Source: Clostridiales bacterium
GTDB lineage: Bacteria > Bacillota > Clostridia > Saccharofermentanales > Saccharofermentanaceae
Direction of reading: 5' to 3'
Length of the DNA stretch: 40,372 bases
NCBI GenBank assembly: GCA_017428155.1
Contig: JAFRRJ010000013.1
Coordinates: 1 to 40,372 of the forward strand
The notes under the pieces were generated by a model. It saw nothing but the letters and a program-made list of their open reading frames with translations, searched no databases and had not been told where the DNA came from. A program made the position numbers and the translations under genes. Each line of letters opens with the position of its first letter. The first letter of the stretch is position 1. Of this stretch, positions 24,792 to 33,851 are shown one piece after another.

Positions 24792-24802
24792 GAGAATTCC
24801 TG

Positions 24803-26218
24803 ATGTCTGACGAGATCAAGTACAAGAAGAAAGAACTGCAGAAGATAATTACTGACAATAACGAGAGAGAGCTCTGTTTTCTTATGCTCTACTGGGTATA
24901 TGAGAAGGATGCTTATTCCAACCTTGTTATCAAGAAGGCTGACAAGATCGCGAATGAACAGGGTAAGAAGATTGATTTTGCAAGGGCAATGCTCTACGGA
25001 ACTCTTACCTATACATTTACGGTCGATTTTCTTATAAGACACATCACAAAAGAAGAAGTTGAGCAGATGGATCCCGTTGCAAGAACGGTCATAAGAATGG
25101 CTGTCTGGCAGATCCAGTTCGGCAACAATATCCCGGTATATGCTGCCGTTGATTCCGCTGTCGAGATCACAAAGAAGTACAATCACAAGGCTTCAGGATA
25201 CGTCAATGCTGTATTAAGAAAGTTCGCTGATGCACCTGAGGCAAAAAGATTCTTAGAGCAGTTCAAGCCCGGCATAAGGGTTGCTTTAAAGCCTGAGATC
25301 TACGGCATTTTCAAAAAGGATTTCGGCAAACAGACGGCATTTGAGATCGGAAAGGCGATGCTCGAACCTGCTCATATAACAGTAAGATTCGATGCACACA
25401 AGGTCGATCGCGATACTCTGATCAAGGAACTTAAGAAGGAAGGGATTACTGCAGTAAAGGGAAGCTTTATTTCTGACTGCGTAGAGATCACCGGAGGCCT
25501 TAACGGTCTTGAGAACACAGAGTGTTTCAATAAATACGGAATGTTCGTGCAGGGTCAGGGCGCGATGCTCGCATCCCACGTTGCACACCCGAGAGTAGCG
25601 GACAAGATCCTTGACTGCTGTGCGGCTCCGGGAGGAAAGTCCACACACATGGCCCAGATGTGCCGTGATGATCTGCATATCATTGCCGTCGATATCAACG
25701 AGGCAAGGCTTAAACTCGTAAGGGACAACTGCGATAGACTTGGACTTACATCCATTGAGACTGTCTGTGCCGATGCCTCGAAAATAAACAAGGACGACAA
25801 AGAGTCCAAGAAGACATACGACATCGTTCTTTGCGACGTTCCGTGCAGCGGACTCGGCCTTCTCGGAAGAAAGCCCGATATAAGGGAGAAGTTCTCATAT
25901 GATGAATTGGATGAGCTTATCCCGCTTCAGTACTCGATATTAGAGCACGCATCCAAGATGGTTCGTCCGGGCGGTACGCTCATTTACTGTACATGCACTC
26001 TTAATTCGGACGAGAATGAGAATCAGGTCGAGCTTTTCCTTTCCGAGCATAAGAGATTCCATACGGTTCCTATTGATAAATTCCTTCCGGAGGATATCTA
26101 TATGGATGAGGAAAGACAGGAACTGGTTCAGAACGGCATGATAACTCTTCTGCCGCACATCGATAAGTGCGAAGGCTTCTTTATCTGCCGTATGGAAAGA
26201 GACCGAAAGGAAGAGTGA
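24803..26218 (+). CDS. rsmB: 16S rRNA (cytosine-967-C5)-methyltransferase
   Basis: A 471-residue SAM-dependent RNA methyltransferase. The N-terminal 150 residues form a NusB-like helical domain (RTVIRMAVWQI and VDSAVEITKKYNHKASGYVNAVLRKF-like pattern). The catalytic domain shows DCCAAPGGKSTHMA for SAM, the DVPCSGLG motif with C348, and YCTCTL with C398, which aligns with the catalytic cysteine of RsmB; C348 would release the product. Start at 24803 follows AGGAGA. It lies 11 bp after fmt and 2 bp before rlmN, the common Bacillota order. Confidence 0.95.
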   Translation: MSDEIKYKKKELQKIITDNNERELCFLMLYWVYEKDAYSNLVIKKADKIANEQGKKIDFARAMLYGTLTYTFTVDFLIRHITKEEVEQMDPVARTVIRMAVWQIQFGNNIPVYAAVDSAVEITKKYNHKASGYVNAVLRKFADAPEAKRFLEQFKPGIRVALKPEIYGIFKKDFGKQTAFEIGKAMLEPAHITVRFDAHKVDRDTLIKELKKEGITAVKGSFISDCVEITGGLNGLENTECFNKYGMFVQGQGAMLASHVAHPRVADKILDCCAAPGGKSTHMAQMCRDDLHIIAVDINEARLKLVRDNCDRLGLTSIETVCADASKINKDDKESKKTYDIVLCDVPCSGLGLLGRKPDIREKFSYDELDELIPLQYSILEHASKMVRPGGTLIYCTCTLNSDENENQVELFLSEHKRFHTVPIDKFLPEDIYMDEERQELVQNGMITLLPHIDKCEGFFICRMERDRKEE

Positions 26219-26220
26219 TC

Positions 26221-27261
26221 TTGAAAGATAAGTTCTGTCTTGATTTGGATATAAATGACCTTACCAAATGGTGTGAGGAACGCGGTGTGCCTAAATACCG
26301 TGCGGCCCAGATATACGGCTGGCTCTCATCGGGCTGTGTAACTACTGATGAGATGACCAATGTCCCGAAGAATGTAAGGGCAATGCTCGAAGAAGACTTT
26401 ATTTTCGGGGGCTTCACATTAAAAGATCATCTGGTATCGAAGCTCGACGGCACCGAGAAGTTCGTATTTGCTCTATATGACGGCAACATAATAGAGACAG
26501 TGGCTATGAGATATAAGACCGGTATTTCCGTATGTATCTCATCGCAGGCAGGTTGCAAAATGGGATGCGCTTTCTGTGCTTCCGCGAAAATCGATTTCGG
26601 AAGGAATCTTTCCCCGGGAGAGCTTCTTGCCCAGGTAACAGTAACTCAGAAGAATCTCGGCGAGAGGGTCAGAAGCGTTGTAATAATGGGTATCGGAGAA
26701 CCCTTTGATAACTACGCGAATGTAATGCGTTTTATAAAGCTTGCCAACGATCCGGACGGGCTTAATCTCGGCGCGAGACATATTACTCTGTCTACCTGCG
26801 GCATAGTCCCTAAGATAGAGGAATTCACAAAAGAAGGTTTGCAGGTTAATCTTGCGGTCTCGCTTCATGCGCCGAATGATGAACTGCGTAAAAAGCTCAT
26901 GCCGGTCGCAAAGGCTTTTCCTCTGGATAAGCTCATGCAGGCATGCAAAGAATATACGAAGGCGACCAACAGAAGGATTACCTTCGAATACAGCCTTTTC
27001 GCGGGCGTGAATGACACGCCGCAATGTGCAACCGAGCTTATAAAGCTCTTAAAGGGCGGACTTTACCATGTAAATCTCATCGCGGCCAATAAGGTTCCGG
27101 GCACTAAGTTTACTTCAGCTTCACCTGCAAAGGTAAAGCAGTTCAGGGATATTCTTGAATCAGGCGGAATAAACGCGACAGTAAGGCGTGAGATGGGTTC
27201 TGACATAATGGCTGCCTGCGGACAGCTCAGAAGAGGAACTATAGAGGCGGAAAGATGTTAG
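26221..27261 (+). CDS. rlmN: Dual-specificity 23S rRNA/tRNA (adenine-C2)-methyltransferase RlmN
   Basis: A 346-residue radical-SAM enzyme that methylates A2503 of 23S rRNA and A37 of some tRNAs. The iron-sulfur motif C-x3-C-x2-C is C112/C116/C119. The two mechanistic cysteines are C105 (in VCISSQAGC) and C333 (in AACGQL), matching the roles of C118 and C355 in E. coli. There is an N-terminal helical domain. The start is a TTG at 26221, 2 bp after rsmB, with GGAAGAG upstream; a longer in-frame ATG start lies inside rsmB and is not supported. It overlaps stp by 7 nt. Confidence 0.96.
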   Translation: MKDKFCLDLDINDLTKWCEERGVPKYRAAQIYGWLSSGCVTTDEMTNVPKNVRAMLEEDFIFGGFTLKDHLVSKLDGTEKFVFALYDGNIIETVAMRYKTGISVCISSQAGCKMGCAFCASAKIDFGRNLSPGELLAQVTVTQKNLGERVRSVVIMGIGEPFDNYANVMRFIKLANDPDGLNLGARHITLSTCGIVPKIEEFTKEGLQVNLAVSLHAPNDELRKKLMPVAKAFPLDKLMQACKEYTKATNRRITFEYSLFAGVNDTPQCATELIKLLKGGLYHVNLIAANKVPGTKFTSASPAKVKQFRDILESGGINATVRREMGSDIMAACGQLRRGTIEAERC

Positions 27262-28001
27262 CTTACGGAATGTCAGACAAGGGTCCGGTCAGACCGGTCA
27301 ACGAAGACAGCTTCGATTACGGCATGATAGGCAACTGCCTCTGTATGGTTGTCGCTGACGGCGTCGGCGGCGAGGCATGCGGAGAGATCGCCAGCAGGAT
27401 AGCCGTGGATACCGTAATGAGCGAGCTTAAGGAGAACCTGCCTTTTGTAAAAGAGAGGGAGGATCTGCCGGCGTTTTTTAAGACTGTCTTTAACAAAGCC
27501 AACGTAAAGATCCTTCGTGACTGCCTTGAGCACAGAGAGCGTATGGGAATGTGCACTACGCTTACCATTGCCATGCTTAAAGGGACGGAGCTTACGATTG
27601 CGCATATCGGCGACACCAGAGGGTATCTGCTTCACGGACCGGAGCTCATCAAGCTTACGGAAGACCATAATGAGGCCGGTAAGCTCGTGAAGAAGGGGCT
27701 TTTGTCGGAGGATGAGGCAAAGTGTCATCCGGGCAGGAGCAGGCTTTTCAAGGTCTTAGGTGAGAATCAGTATCTAAATCCGGACATTTACAGTTATAAT
27801 ATAAGTTACGGTGATTTGGTCTTTCTGTGCTCTGACGGACTTTATTCCTTCATGAGCAACGAACAGTTCAAGGCCTGCTCACAGGAGCGCAATCATCCGG
27901 AGAGAATCTGCGCAAAGCTGATTGCACAGGCAATCGAAGGAGAGAGCACGGACAATATTACGGTTACTATAGGCAGGGCAGAGCCCGCCGCTGAATTATA
28001 G
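27255..28001 (+). CDS. stp: PP2C-family Ser/Thr phosphatase
   Basis: A 248-residue cytoplasmic phosphatase that reverses PknB phosphorylation. The PP2C metal motifs are in place: GPVRPVNEDS, VADGVGGEACGEIAS, AHIGDTRGYL, LTEDHN, FLCSDGLY and a final STDNITV. The start overlaps rlmN by 7 nt and pknB begins 8 bp later, the standard pairing. Length and motifs are normal for the PrpC/Stp group. Confidence 0.96.
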   Translation: MLAYGMSDKGPVRPVNEDSFDYGMIGNCLCMVVADGVGGEACGEIASRIAVDTVMSELKENLPFVKEREDLPAFFKTVFNKANVKILRDCLEHRERMGMCTTLTIAMLKGTELTIAHIGDTRGYLLHGPELIKLTEDHNEAGKLVKKGLLSEDEAKCHPGRSRLFKVLGENQYLNPDIYSYNISYGDLVFLCSDGLYSFMSNEQFKACSQERNHPERICAKLIAQAIEGESTDNITVTIGRAEPAAEL

Positions 28002-28009
28002 GGGGACTT

Positions 28010-30100
28010 ATGGCAAATCAGGTTCACGGCCCCGAGGGCATGATATTTGCGAACAAGTACAGGATCGTCAAGCTGATCGGCTCAGGCGGAATGGCTAACG
28101 TATATCTCGGTATCGATATGAATACCGGAGTTAATGTAGCCATAAAGATATTGAAGCCCGAGTTCTCGTCTGACGAGGAATTCATCAGAAGATTCGATGC
28201 GGAAGCGAAGTCAGTTGCTTCCTTAAATCACGCTAATATCGTTAAAGTCTTTGGTGTAGGCCACGAAGGTAATTTCAGATACATCGTTCAGGAATATATC
28301 GAAGGCATCACGGTTAAGGATCTTATCAATCAGAACGGTCACCTTGACTGGCGCAATGCAGTCCCGATCGTTATCCAGATCGGTCTTGCTCTTGATTACG
28401 CTCACCAGAACGGTATCGTTCACAGAGACATCAAGCCTCAGAATATTCTTATCTCGCGTGACCGTGTCGCGAAAATAACCGACTTCGGTATCGCGCGCGC
28501 CGCATCATCCACCACGATCACTATGACCGGCGTTCAGATGGGTTCAGTACACTATTTCTCACCTGAGCAGGCAAGAGGCGGCAATGTCGGCCCTCAGTCA
28601 GATATCTATTCATTAGGCGTATCGCTTTTCGAGATGGTCACGGGAAGACTGCCGTTCGACGGCGATTCCAATGTTGCTATCGCAGTTAAGCATCTTCAGG
28701 AGACACCTCCGGTACCGTCATCTCTCATGCAGGGTATTCCGAAGGGTCTTGATTCCATCATTGCAAAATGTATGCAGAAGAGCCCTGAAAGACGTTACCA
28801 GACTATGCGTCAGCTCGTAATGGAGCTCGATTCGCTCCTGGTCGATCCTAACGGCATATATGGTGTTATTACTAATGTTGCCGACAAGAATACGAGTGCG
28901 GATAACAATATCTCGTTCAGACAGGATCCTGAATATGAGAAGATCTCAGAGATCGAGAAGAGTGCCGAATCAAGACGTATCTCCAGATTCAGGGACAATG
29001 TCCTTCTCGCTCTTATTATCGTTGTTATAGTCGGATTCCTTATCGGTATGGGTATCCTTGTTATTAAGGCGGTCGGGAAAGCCACCAAGGTTAAGGAGAA
29101 TACCGATTATACCGTTGAGAACTACGTCGGATTAAGAGCCGATGAGGTCATCAATAAACTTGAATTGTCAAACGTCAATTACTCGGTCAATTATCAGACG
29201 ACTGACTCCTTCGAACCCGGTATCGTAATAGACCAGAGCATTGCCGAAGGCATCGTTATCTCAACAAACAATAAGCTGAGCACTCTCGTAATCACTATTT
29301 CGGCAGCAGATGAGTCGATCGTTCTTGCGAATTATGTAAATTCCGATTATGAGAACTGCTACAAGTCACTCCAGAATCTCGGCCTTAAGCCTGTCTTTAG
29401 AGCTGAGCCTTCCGATTCAGTTACTCCGGGTCTTGTTATAAGGACTGAGCCTGAGGCGGGCAAACAGGTATTAAGAGGAGAGCAGGTTGTTATCATATAC
29501 GCTACAGAGCCTTCCTCGAGTGTTGTACCTGATGTTGTCGGCAAGAGCGTTTCCGAGGCAGCATCCAAGCTTGAGGAGAGCAGCCTTAACTATACCGTAC
29601 AGGGTTCTGCTGAAGTGCTTTCACTTCCTGCAAGCCAGCAGATCGTTATCCTTACGGATCCGGTTGCCGGACAGACTGTAAACAGAAAGTCCACCGTTAA
29701 GCTTTATGTCGGAACACAGGAAGACTACCAGAACGGCGGAACACCTACTCCTACACCACCGCAGGCTGTTATCGAAGTTAAGATGAGCGGTTCCGGTCAG
29801 GCACTGGGCGGCGGCACATATGAACTGAATACTCAGGTAACACTTACAGCAACACCTGCTACAGGCTTCATGTTCGATTGCTGGCTCGATGAATACGGCA
29901 ATACTCTTGCAGTATCTCCCACATATACATTTGTGGTTAAGGAGAGTACATCGTTCACGGCTGTATTTGCTCCGCTTCCGACTGCAACGCCGGTTCCGAC
30001 TGCAACTAACACGCCGGTACCTGCAAATCCTACGACACCTCCGCAGCCGACTGTTCAGGAGCCTGATCCTAATCAGGGCGGCCAGGGTGAAGTAATATAA
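28010..30100 (+). CDS. pknB: PASTA-domain Ser/Thr kinase with an extracellular InlB-type repeat
   Basis: A 696-residue membrane kinase of the PknB/PrkC group that senses muropeptides or lipid II and adjusts wall growth. The kinase domain (1-275) has GSGGMANVYLG, K46, H138-R-D140 and D158-F-G. A transmembrane helix spans about 332-355. Three PASTA domains follow (about 365-435, 436-505, 506-573). After a TPTPTPP linker there is a domain of about 70 residues (585-655) with the InlB B-repeat pattern, ending in FDCWLDEYGN ... SFTAVFAP, then a Pro/Thr-rich tail. The added domain and tail are uncommon in PknB and may bind wall or another protein. Start follows AGGGGG. Confidence 0.95.
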   Translation: MANQVHGPEGMIFANKYRIVKLIGSGGMANVYLGIDMNTGVNVAIKILKPEFSSDEEFIRRFDAEAKSVASLNHANIVKVFGVGHEGNFRYIVQEYIEGITVKDLINQNGHLDWRNAVPIVIQIGLALDYAHQNGIVHRDIKPQNILISRDRVAKITDFGIARAASSTTITMTGVQMGSVHYFSPEQARGGNVGPQSDIYSLGVSLFEMVTGRLPFDGDSNVAIAVKHLQETPPVPSSLMQGIPKGLDSIIAKCMQKSPERRYQTMRQLVMELDSLLVDPNGIYGVITNVADKNTSADNNISFRQDPEYEKISEIEKSAESRRISRFRDNVLLALIIVVIVGFLIGMGILVIKAVGKATKVKENTDYTVENYVGLRADEVINKLELSNVNYSVNYQTTDSFEPGIVIDQSIAEGIVISTNNKLSTLVITISAADESIVLANYVNSDYENCYKSLQNLGLKPVFRAEPSDSVTPGLVIRTEPEAGKQVLRGEQVVIIYATEPSSSVVPDVVGKSVSEAASKLEESSLNYTVQGSAEVLSLPASQQIVILTDPVAGQTVNRKSTVKLYVGTQEDYQNGGTPTPTPPQAVIEVKMSGSGQALGGGTYELNTQVTLTATPATGFMFDCWLDEYGNTLAVSPTYTFVVKESTSFTAVFAPLPTATPVPTATNTPVPANPTTPPQPTVQEPDPNQGGQGEVI

Positions 30101-30117
30101 GATCACTTACGGGGGCA

Positions 30118-30132
30118 ATGGTTGACAGCTGA
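30118..30132 (+). CDS. Possible four-codon leader cistron before rsgA
   Basis: ATG GTT GAC AGC TGA begins at 30118, 2 nt after GGGGG, and its stop shares the A of the rsgA start (TGATG). rsgA itself has no ribosome site at a useful distance, so ribosomes ending here could restart at rsgA. The spacing to GGGGG is short, which weakens the case. Confidence 0.3.
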   Translation: MVDS

Positions 30133-31058
30133 TGGCTAACGGAGATACTTTCCGGGGTGTTATAACCAAGGGAGTGGGCGGAGTATATACCGTCCGCTTC
30201 ACAGTTTCAGGAAAGTATGAGTTTGCCCTTTGTGCAGCAAGAGGCAACATAAGACTTAAAGGTATAAAGCCTGCCATAGGTGACAGGGTATCCTTTATGT
30301 CTTCCGGCGATCCTGATATCCCTTATGTAATAACGGATATTGAGGAGAGAACGAGCTTTATCGCAAGACCGCCGGTTGCCAATCTGTCAGTGATACTTCT
30401 CACGTTCTCGGTTGCCGATCCGGCGCCGGATCTGACACTGCTGGATAAGATGCTGCTTATTTGCTCTATAAGTGACATTAAGCCTGTCATCATCTTTACC
30501 AAGGGCGACCTCAACGGCGATGAGTGTGAAAGGATTTGTTCAGTTTATACTAAGGCCGGCTATGAAGTTCTCGTATCTTCCCCTCAAAAGCCTGTTACCA
30601 AAAATGATCTAAAGGATATAATAGGTGATGGAATTGCCGCCTTTGCAGGTCCTTCGGGAGTAGGCAAGAGCACTTTATGCAATTCTCTTCTAGGTCTCGA
30701 CATTATGCAGACCGGCGAAGTAAGCGCCAGGATCAAGCGCGGCAAGCATACGACCAGGCACGTCGAGCTTCATGAGTTTTATGACGGTTTTATCTGTGAC
30801 ACGCCGGGGTTCACCTCGCTGTCATTGGAAGATCAGGGAATCGATTACAGGGATGTGCTTTACGGATATCCCGAGATCACTTCTCTTGCGACAGGATGCA
30901 GGTTTGACGACTGTTCGCACCGCAAGGAAGACGGATGCGTGATCAGGAATGCTTTGTCTCAGGGTCTTATCGATCATGGACGCTATGACAGATATACAAG
31001 CTTTTATACAGAGCTTTACGATAATAGGAACAACTACAGGCACAGGAGAAAGCAATGA
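30132..31058 (+). CDS. rsgA: Ribosome small-subunit maturation GTPase RsgA
   Basis: A 308-residue circularly permuted GTPase that checks late 30S assembly. An N-terminal OB domain (about 1-75) is followed by permuted G motifs: TKGD (G4), then GPSGVGKST (G1), then DTPGF (G3). A C-terminal zinc site has C-x-F-x-x-C-x-H and the later cysteine of DGCVI. An in-frame stop at 30123 fixes the start at 30132 or later. It overlaps rpe by 4 nt (ATGA), the usual rsgA-rpe-thiN set. Confidence 0.96.
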   Translation: MANGDTFRGVITKGVGGVYTVRFTVSGKYEFALCAARGNIRLKGIKPAIGDRVSFMSSGDPDIPYVITDIEERTSFIARPPVANLSVILLTFSVADPAPDLTLLDKMLLICSISDIKPVIIFTKGDLNGDECERICSVYTKAGYEVLVSSPQKPVTKNDLKDIIGDGIAAFAGPSGVGKSTLCNSLLGLDIMQTGEVSARIKRGKHTTRHVELHEFYDGFICDTPGFTSLSLEDQGIDYRDVLYGYPEITSLATGCRFDDCSHRKEDGCVIRNALSQGLIDHGRYDRYTSFYTELYDNRNNYRHRRKQ

Positions 31059-31717
31059 GAGATATAGAGATAGCACCTTCCATTCTTGCAGCCGATTTCG
31101 GCTATCTTATGAGAGATATCCAGGCAGTTGAGAGTAATGCCGAGTATCTGCATATCGATGTAATGGACGGCCACTACGTCAATAATATCTCCTTTGGTAT
31201 TCCGGTTATCCAGTCGATACGAAAATATACAGGCATGAAGTTTTATACACACCTCATGATCACAGAGCCTGAGAAGTATATCAAGGCTTTTGCTGACGCC
31301 GGTTCTGACAATATCACTTTCCATATCGAGTGTGCCAAAGATCCTGACAAGCTTATAGAAGAGATCAAGGCTTTAGGGCTTAGCGCCGGTATCTCGGTCC
31401 ATCCGGATACACCGATCGAGAAAGTATTTCCTTATATCGGCAAGGTCGATATCATCCTTGTCATGACTGTTTATCCCGGATTTGGAGGACAGGGATATCT
31501 GCCTTCATCTGATGCAAGGATAAGAGCGCTTAAGAAAGCTATTGATGAAGCCGGAAGTGATACCGTAATCTCCGTGGACGGCGGCGTTACAAGGGACAAT
31601 ATCAAAGAGATCTACGATGCCGGCGCAAGATTATTCGTTGCAGGAAGCACAGTGTTTAACGACAAGGATCCTGCAAAGGCCATAGAAGATCTGATCCGAT
31701 GCTGTACATTATCGTAA
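31055..31717 (+). CDS. rpe: Ribulose-phosphate 3-epimerase
   Basis: A 220-residue TIM-barrel enzyme that interconverts ribulose-5-phosphate and xylulose-5-phosphate. Motifs are complete: IAPSILAADF at the start, HIDVMDGHYVNNISFG, VYPGFGGQGY for phosphate, and SVDGGVTRDN. Metal and acid-base residues are in these stretches. It overlaps rsgA by 4 nt and thiN by 19 nt, so the three are co-translated. Confidence 0.97.
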   Translation: MRDIEIAPSILAADFGYLMRDIQAVESNAEYLHIDVMDGHYVNNISFGIPVIQSIRKYTGMKFYTHLMITEPEKYIKAFADAGSDNITFHIECAKDPDKLIEEIKALGLSAGISVHPDTPIEKVFPYIGKVDIILVMTVYPGFGGQGYLPSSDARIRALKKAIDEAGSDTVISVDGGVTRDNIKEIYDAGARLFVAGSTVFNDKDPAKAIEDLIRCCTLS

Positions 31718-32376
31718 CGGGCGGTCCGTTGCCCGATGAAGCGGCAGACCTGATCAGGAGATATTCCGTACCATCTGAAGATACTGTAATTATCGGCTGT
31801 GACGGCGGCTGTGATTTTCTCGCGAAGCACGGTCTGATTCCGCATATGGCTTTAGGTGATATGGATTCCATATCAGAAGACGGCATAAGGTTCCTTGAAG
31901 ATAACCATATATTCGTAGAGCGATACCCTGTCGAGAAGGACTGGACCGATACAGAGATCGCTTTAGGAAAGACTGAAGATTCAGATGAGATATTGATCGT
32001 CTGTCCCGTGACAGGAAGGATCGATCATGTTATCGCCAATCTTCAGCTTATGCTGAACTTGCGATCTGAAGGCCGCAGTATCTTTGCTTCTGACGGGATC
32101 TCGTTTTGTTACCCTCTGGCAGGAAGTGACGGGGATTCGGTTGATATCGATATCAAGGATATGCAAAAGCCGTTGTCGGTCTCGCTCGTTCCGTGGGATT
32201 TCGCGGTTCCGGTAAAGGGTGTTTCCACAAATGGTCTTTATTATGCGCTCGATAATCAGGACCTCACTGCCGGTAAGACCTTATCATTCTCGAATCACCC
32301 TCGAAAAGGAGCTCGCAGCATAGCTGTATCGATCAAGTCCGGTATGCTGCTCGTCATCATAACAGAAGCTGTATAA
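31699..32376 (+). CDS. thiN: Thiamine pyrophosphokinase
   Basis: A 225-residue enzyme that makes thiamine diphosphate from thiamine and ATP. Family motifs: GCDGGCDFLAKHGLIPHMALGDMDS-type start (GDMDS), EKDWTDTEIAL, and TGRIDHVIANL. The product is the cofactor of transketolase, which acts on the product of the neighbouring rpe, so the pairing makes metabolic sense. Start lies inside the end of rpe (19-nt overlap). Confidence 0.95.
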   Translation: MLYIIVTGGPLPDEAADLIRRYSVPSEDTVIIGCDGGCDFLAKHGLIPHMALGDMDSISEDGIRFLEDNHIFVERYPVEKDWTDTEIALGKTEDSDEILIVCPVTGRIDHVIANLQLMLNLRSEGRSIFASDGISFCYPLAGSDGDSVDIDIKDMQKPLSVSLVPWDFAVPVKGVSTNGLYYALDNQDLTAGKTLSFSNHPRKGARSIAVSIKSGMLLVIITEAV

Positions 32377-32387
32377 GGGGATATAAC

Positions 32388-33842
32388 GTGCAGTTCAATT
32401 CTTTCTTGTTCATATTATTATTCCTGCCGTTGTTCATAGCTTTTTATTTTATCTGCAACAGGATAAACATGAAGCTGGGCCCGCTCCTTATAATCGTTTC
32501 AGGTCTTGTATTCTATTATTTTGCCGGAAAGGATTCTTTTGTCCTTCTCCTGATAAGCTGCGCGGTCAATTATCTTTTCGCGCTGCTTATAAGCAGGATG
32601 ACAAAAGGGAAGAAGACGGCACTGATCATAGCCGTATCAGTTAATGCCGGACTTTTGCTCTTCTATAAATATATTCACATCATTTTGGGATATATCCCTA
32701 ATGACGTTCTTTCAAAGGCGTTCGTTAAGGTTCCGGAATTTGCATTCCCATTAGGTATCAGCTTTTTTACCTTCCAGCAGATCATGTATGTCGTGAATGT
32801 CTATAAAGGGAAGATAAGCAAAGCGGATATTACCGATTATCTGGCCTATATAATGTATTTCCCGAAGCTTATCATGGGACCTCTTGCTGAGCCTTCTGAT
32901 CTTATAGCGCAGATTAACGATCTGAGCAAAAGAAGGATAAATATTGATAACATAACGACCGGCATAAAGCTCTTCAGTTTTGGTCTTTTCAAAAAGCTTG
33001 TCCTTGCCGAGACTTTCAAGGCGGCTGCTGACTGGGGCTTTACAAATCCTGATATCGCGACATCTATAGATCTTATCCTTGTAATGCTCTTTTATACATT
33101 TGAGATCTACTTTGACTTCAGCGGTTACAGTGATATGGCCGTAGGAGTATCCAAAATGATCAATATCGATCTTCCTTTGAACTTTGATTCTCCTTATAAA
33201 GCTGTATCTGTAAGAGATTTCTGGCGCAGATGGCATGTGTCGCTTACAGGCTTTTTTACTGAATATATCTATTTCCCGTTGGGCGGAAGCAGAAAGGGCA
33301 GGATAAGGACATATATTAATATCATGACCGTCTTTCTTATAAGCGGAATATGGCACGGTTCAGGTCTGGTGTTTATTCTCTGGGGCGCGATACACGGCAT
33401 CCTTCAGGTGCTGGAAAGACTATTAGATAAAGTCTTCATCAAGATCCCCAAAGTCATCAGATGGATATATACATTTGTATCTGTTAACTTCTTATGGCTG
33501 CTTTTTAATTCCGGTTCGGTCAGACAGTGGTATTCGATCGTCTTAAAGATGATCAGGTTTGAAGACCTTACAATAAGCAAGGCTCTTTTAAAATCTTTCA
33601 GACTTCCCGAGACTTCCATGCTTTTGGATGTCTTTAATATCAATCTGCCTAAGAATCAGAACGACCTGCTGATCCTGGTGCTTTTTACATTAGCAGCATT
33701 TGTAATATGTCTTATTCCCAAGAACAACTACAGGAATCAGGATAAGAAGACAGTTCTTAACATGATCCTTGCAGGATTGTGTCTTGTGTGGGCCGTCCTT
33801 TGCATCAATGCAAGTGCGGTATTTATCTATCAGGGATTCTAG
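32388..33842 (+). CDS. MBOAT-family membrane O-acyltransferase
   Basis: A 484-residue polytopic membrane protein with about 10-12 hydrophobic helices. Signatures of the AlgI/DltB/PatA branch are visible: FPLGISFFTFQQIMYVVNVYKG, YFDFSGYSDMAVG, RDFWRRWHVSLTGFFTEYIYFPLGG and SGIWHGSG with the family histidine H323. This branch moves acyl groups, usually acetyl, across the membrane to a glycan. The start is a GTG at 32388 behind AAGGGGA. It lies 11 bp after thiN and 9 bp before a SGNH-like gene. Acceptor may be peptidoglycan or an exopolysaccharide; dltA/C are not nearby, so D-alanylation is unlikely. Confidence 0.88.
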   Translation: MQFNSFLFILLFLPLFIAFYFICNRINMKLGPLLIIVSGLVFYYFAGKDSFVLLLISCAVNYLFALLISRMTKGKKTALIIAVSVNAGLLLFYKYIHIILGYIPNDVLSKAFVKVPEFAFPLGISFFTFQQIMYVVNVYKGKISKADITDYLAYIMYFPKLIMGPLAEPSDLIAQINDLSKRRINIDNITTGIKLFSFGLFKKLVLAETFKAAADWGFTNPDIATSIDLILVMLFYTFEIYFDFSGYSDMAVGVSKMINIDLPLNFDSPYKAVSVRDFWRRWHVSLTGFFTEYIYFPLGGSRKGRIRTYINIMTVFLISGIWHGSGLVFILWGAIHGILQVLERLLDKVFIKIPKVIRWIYTFVSVNFLWLLFNSGSVRQWYSIVLKMIRFEDLTISKALLKSFRLPETSMLLDVFNINLPKNQNDLLILVLFTLAAFVICLIPKNNYRNQDKKTVLNMILAGLCLVWAVLCINASAVFIYQGF

Positions 33843-33851
33843 GAGAATGTT

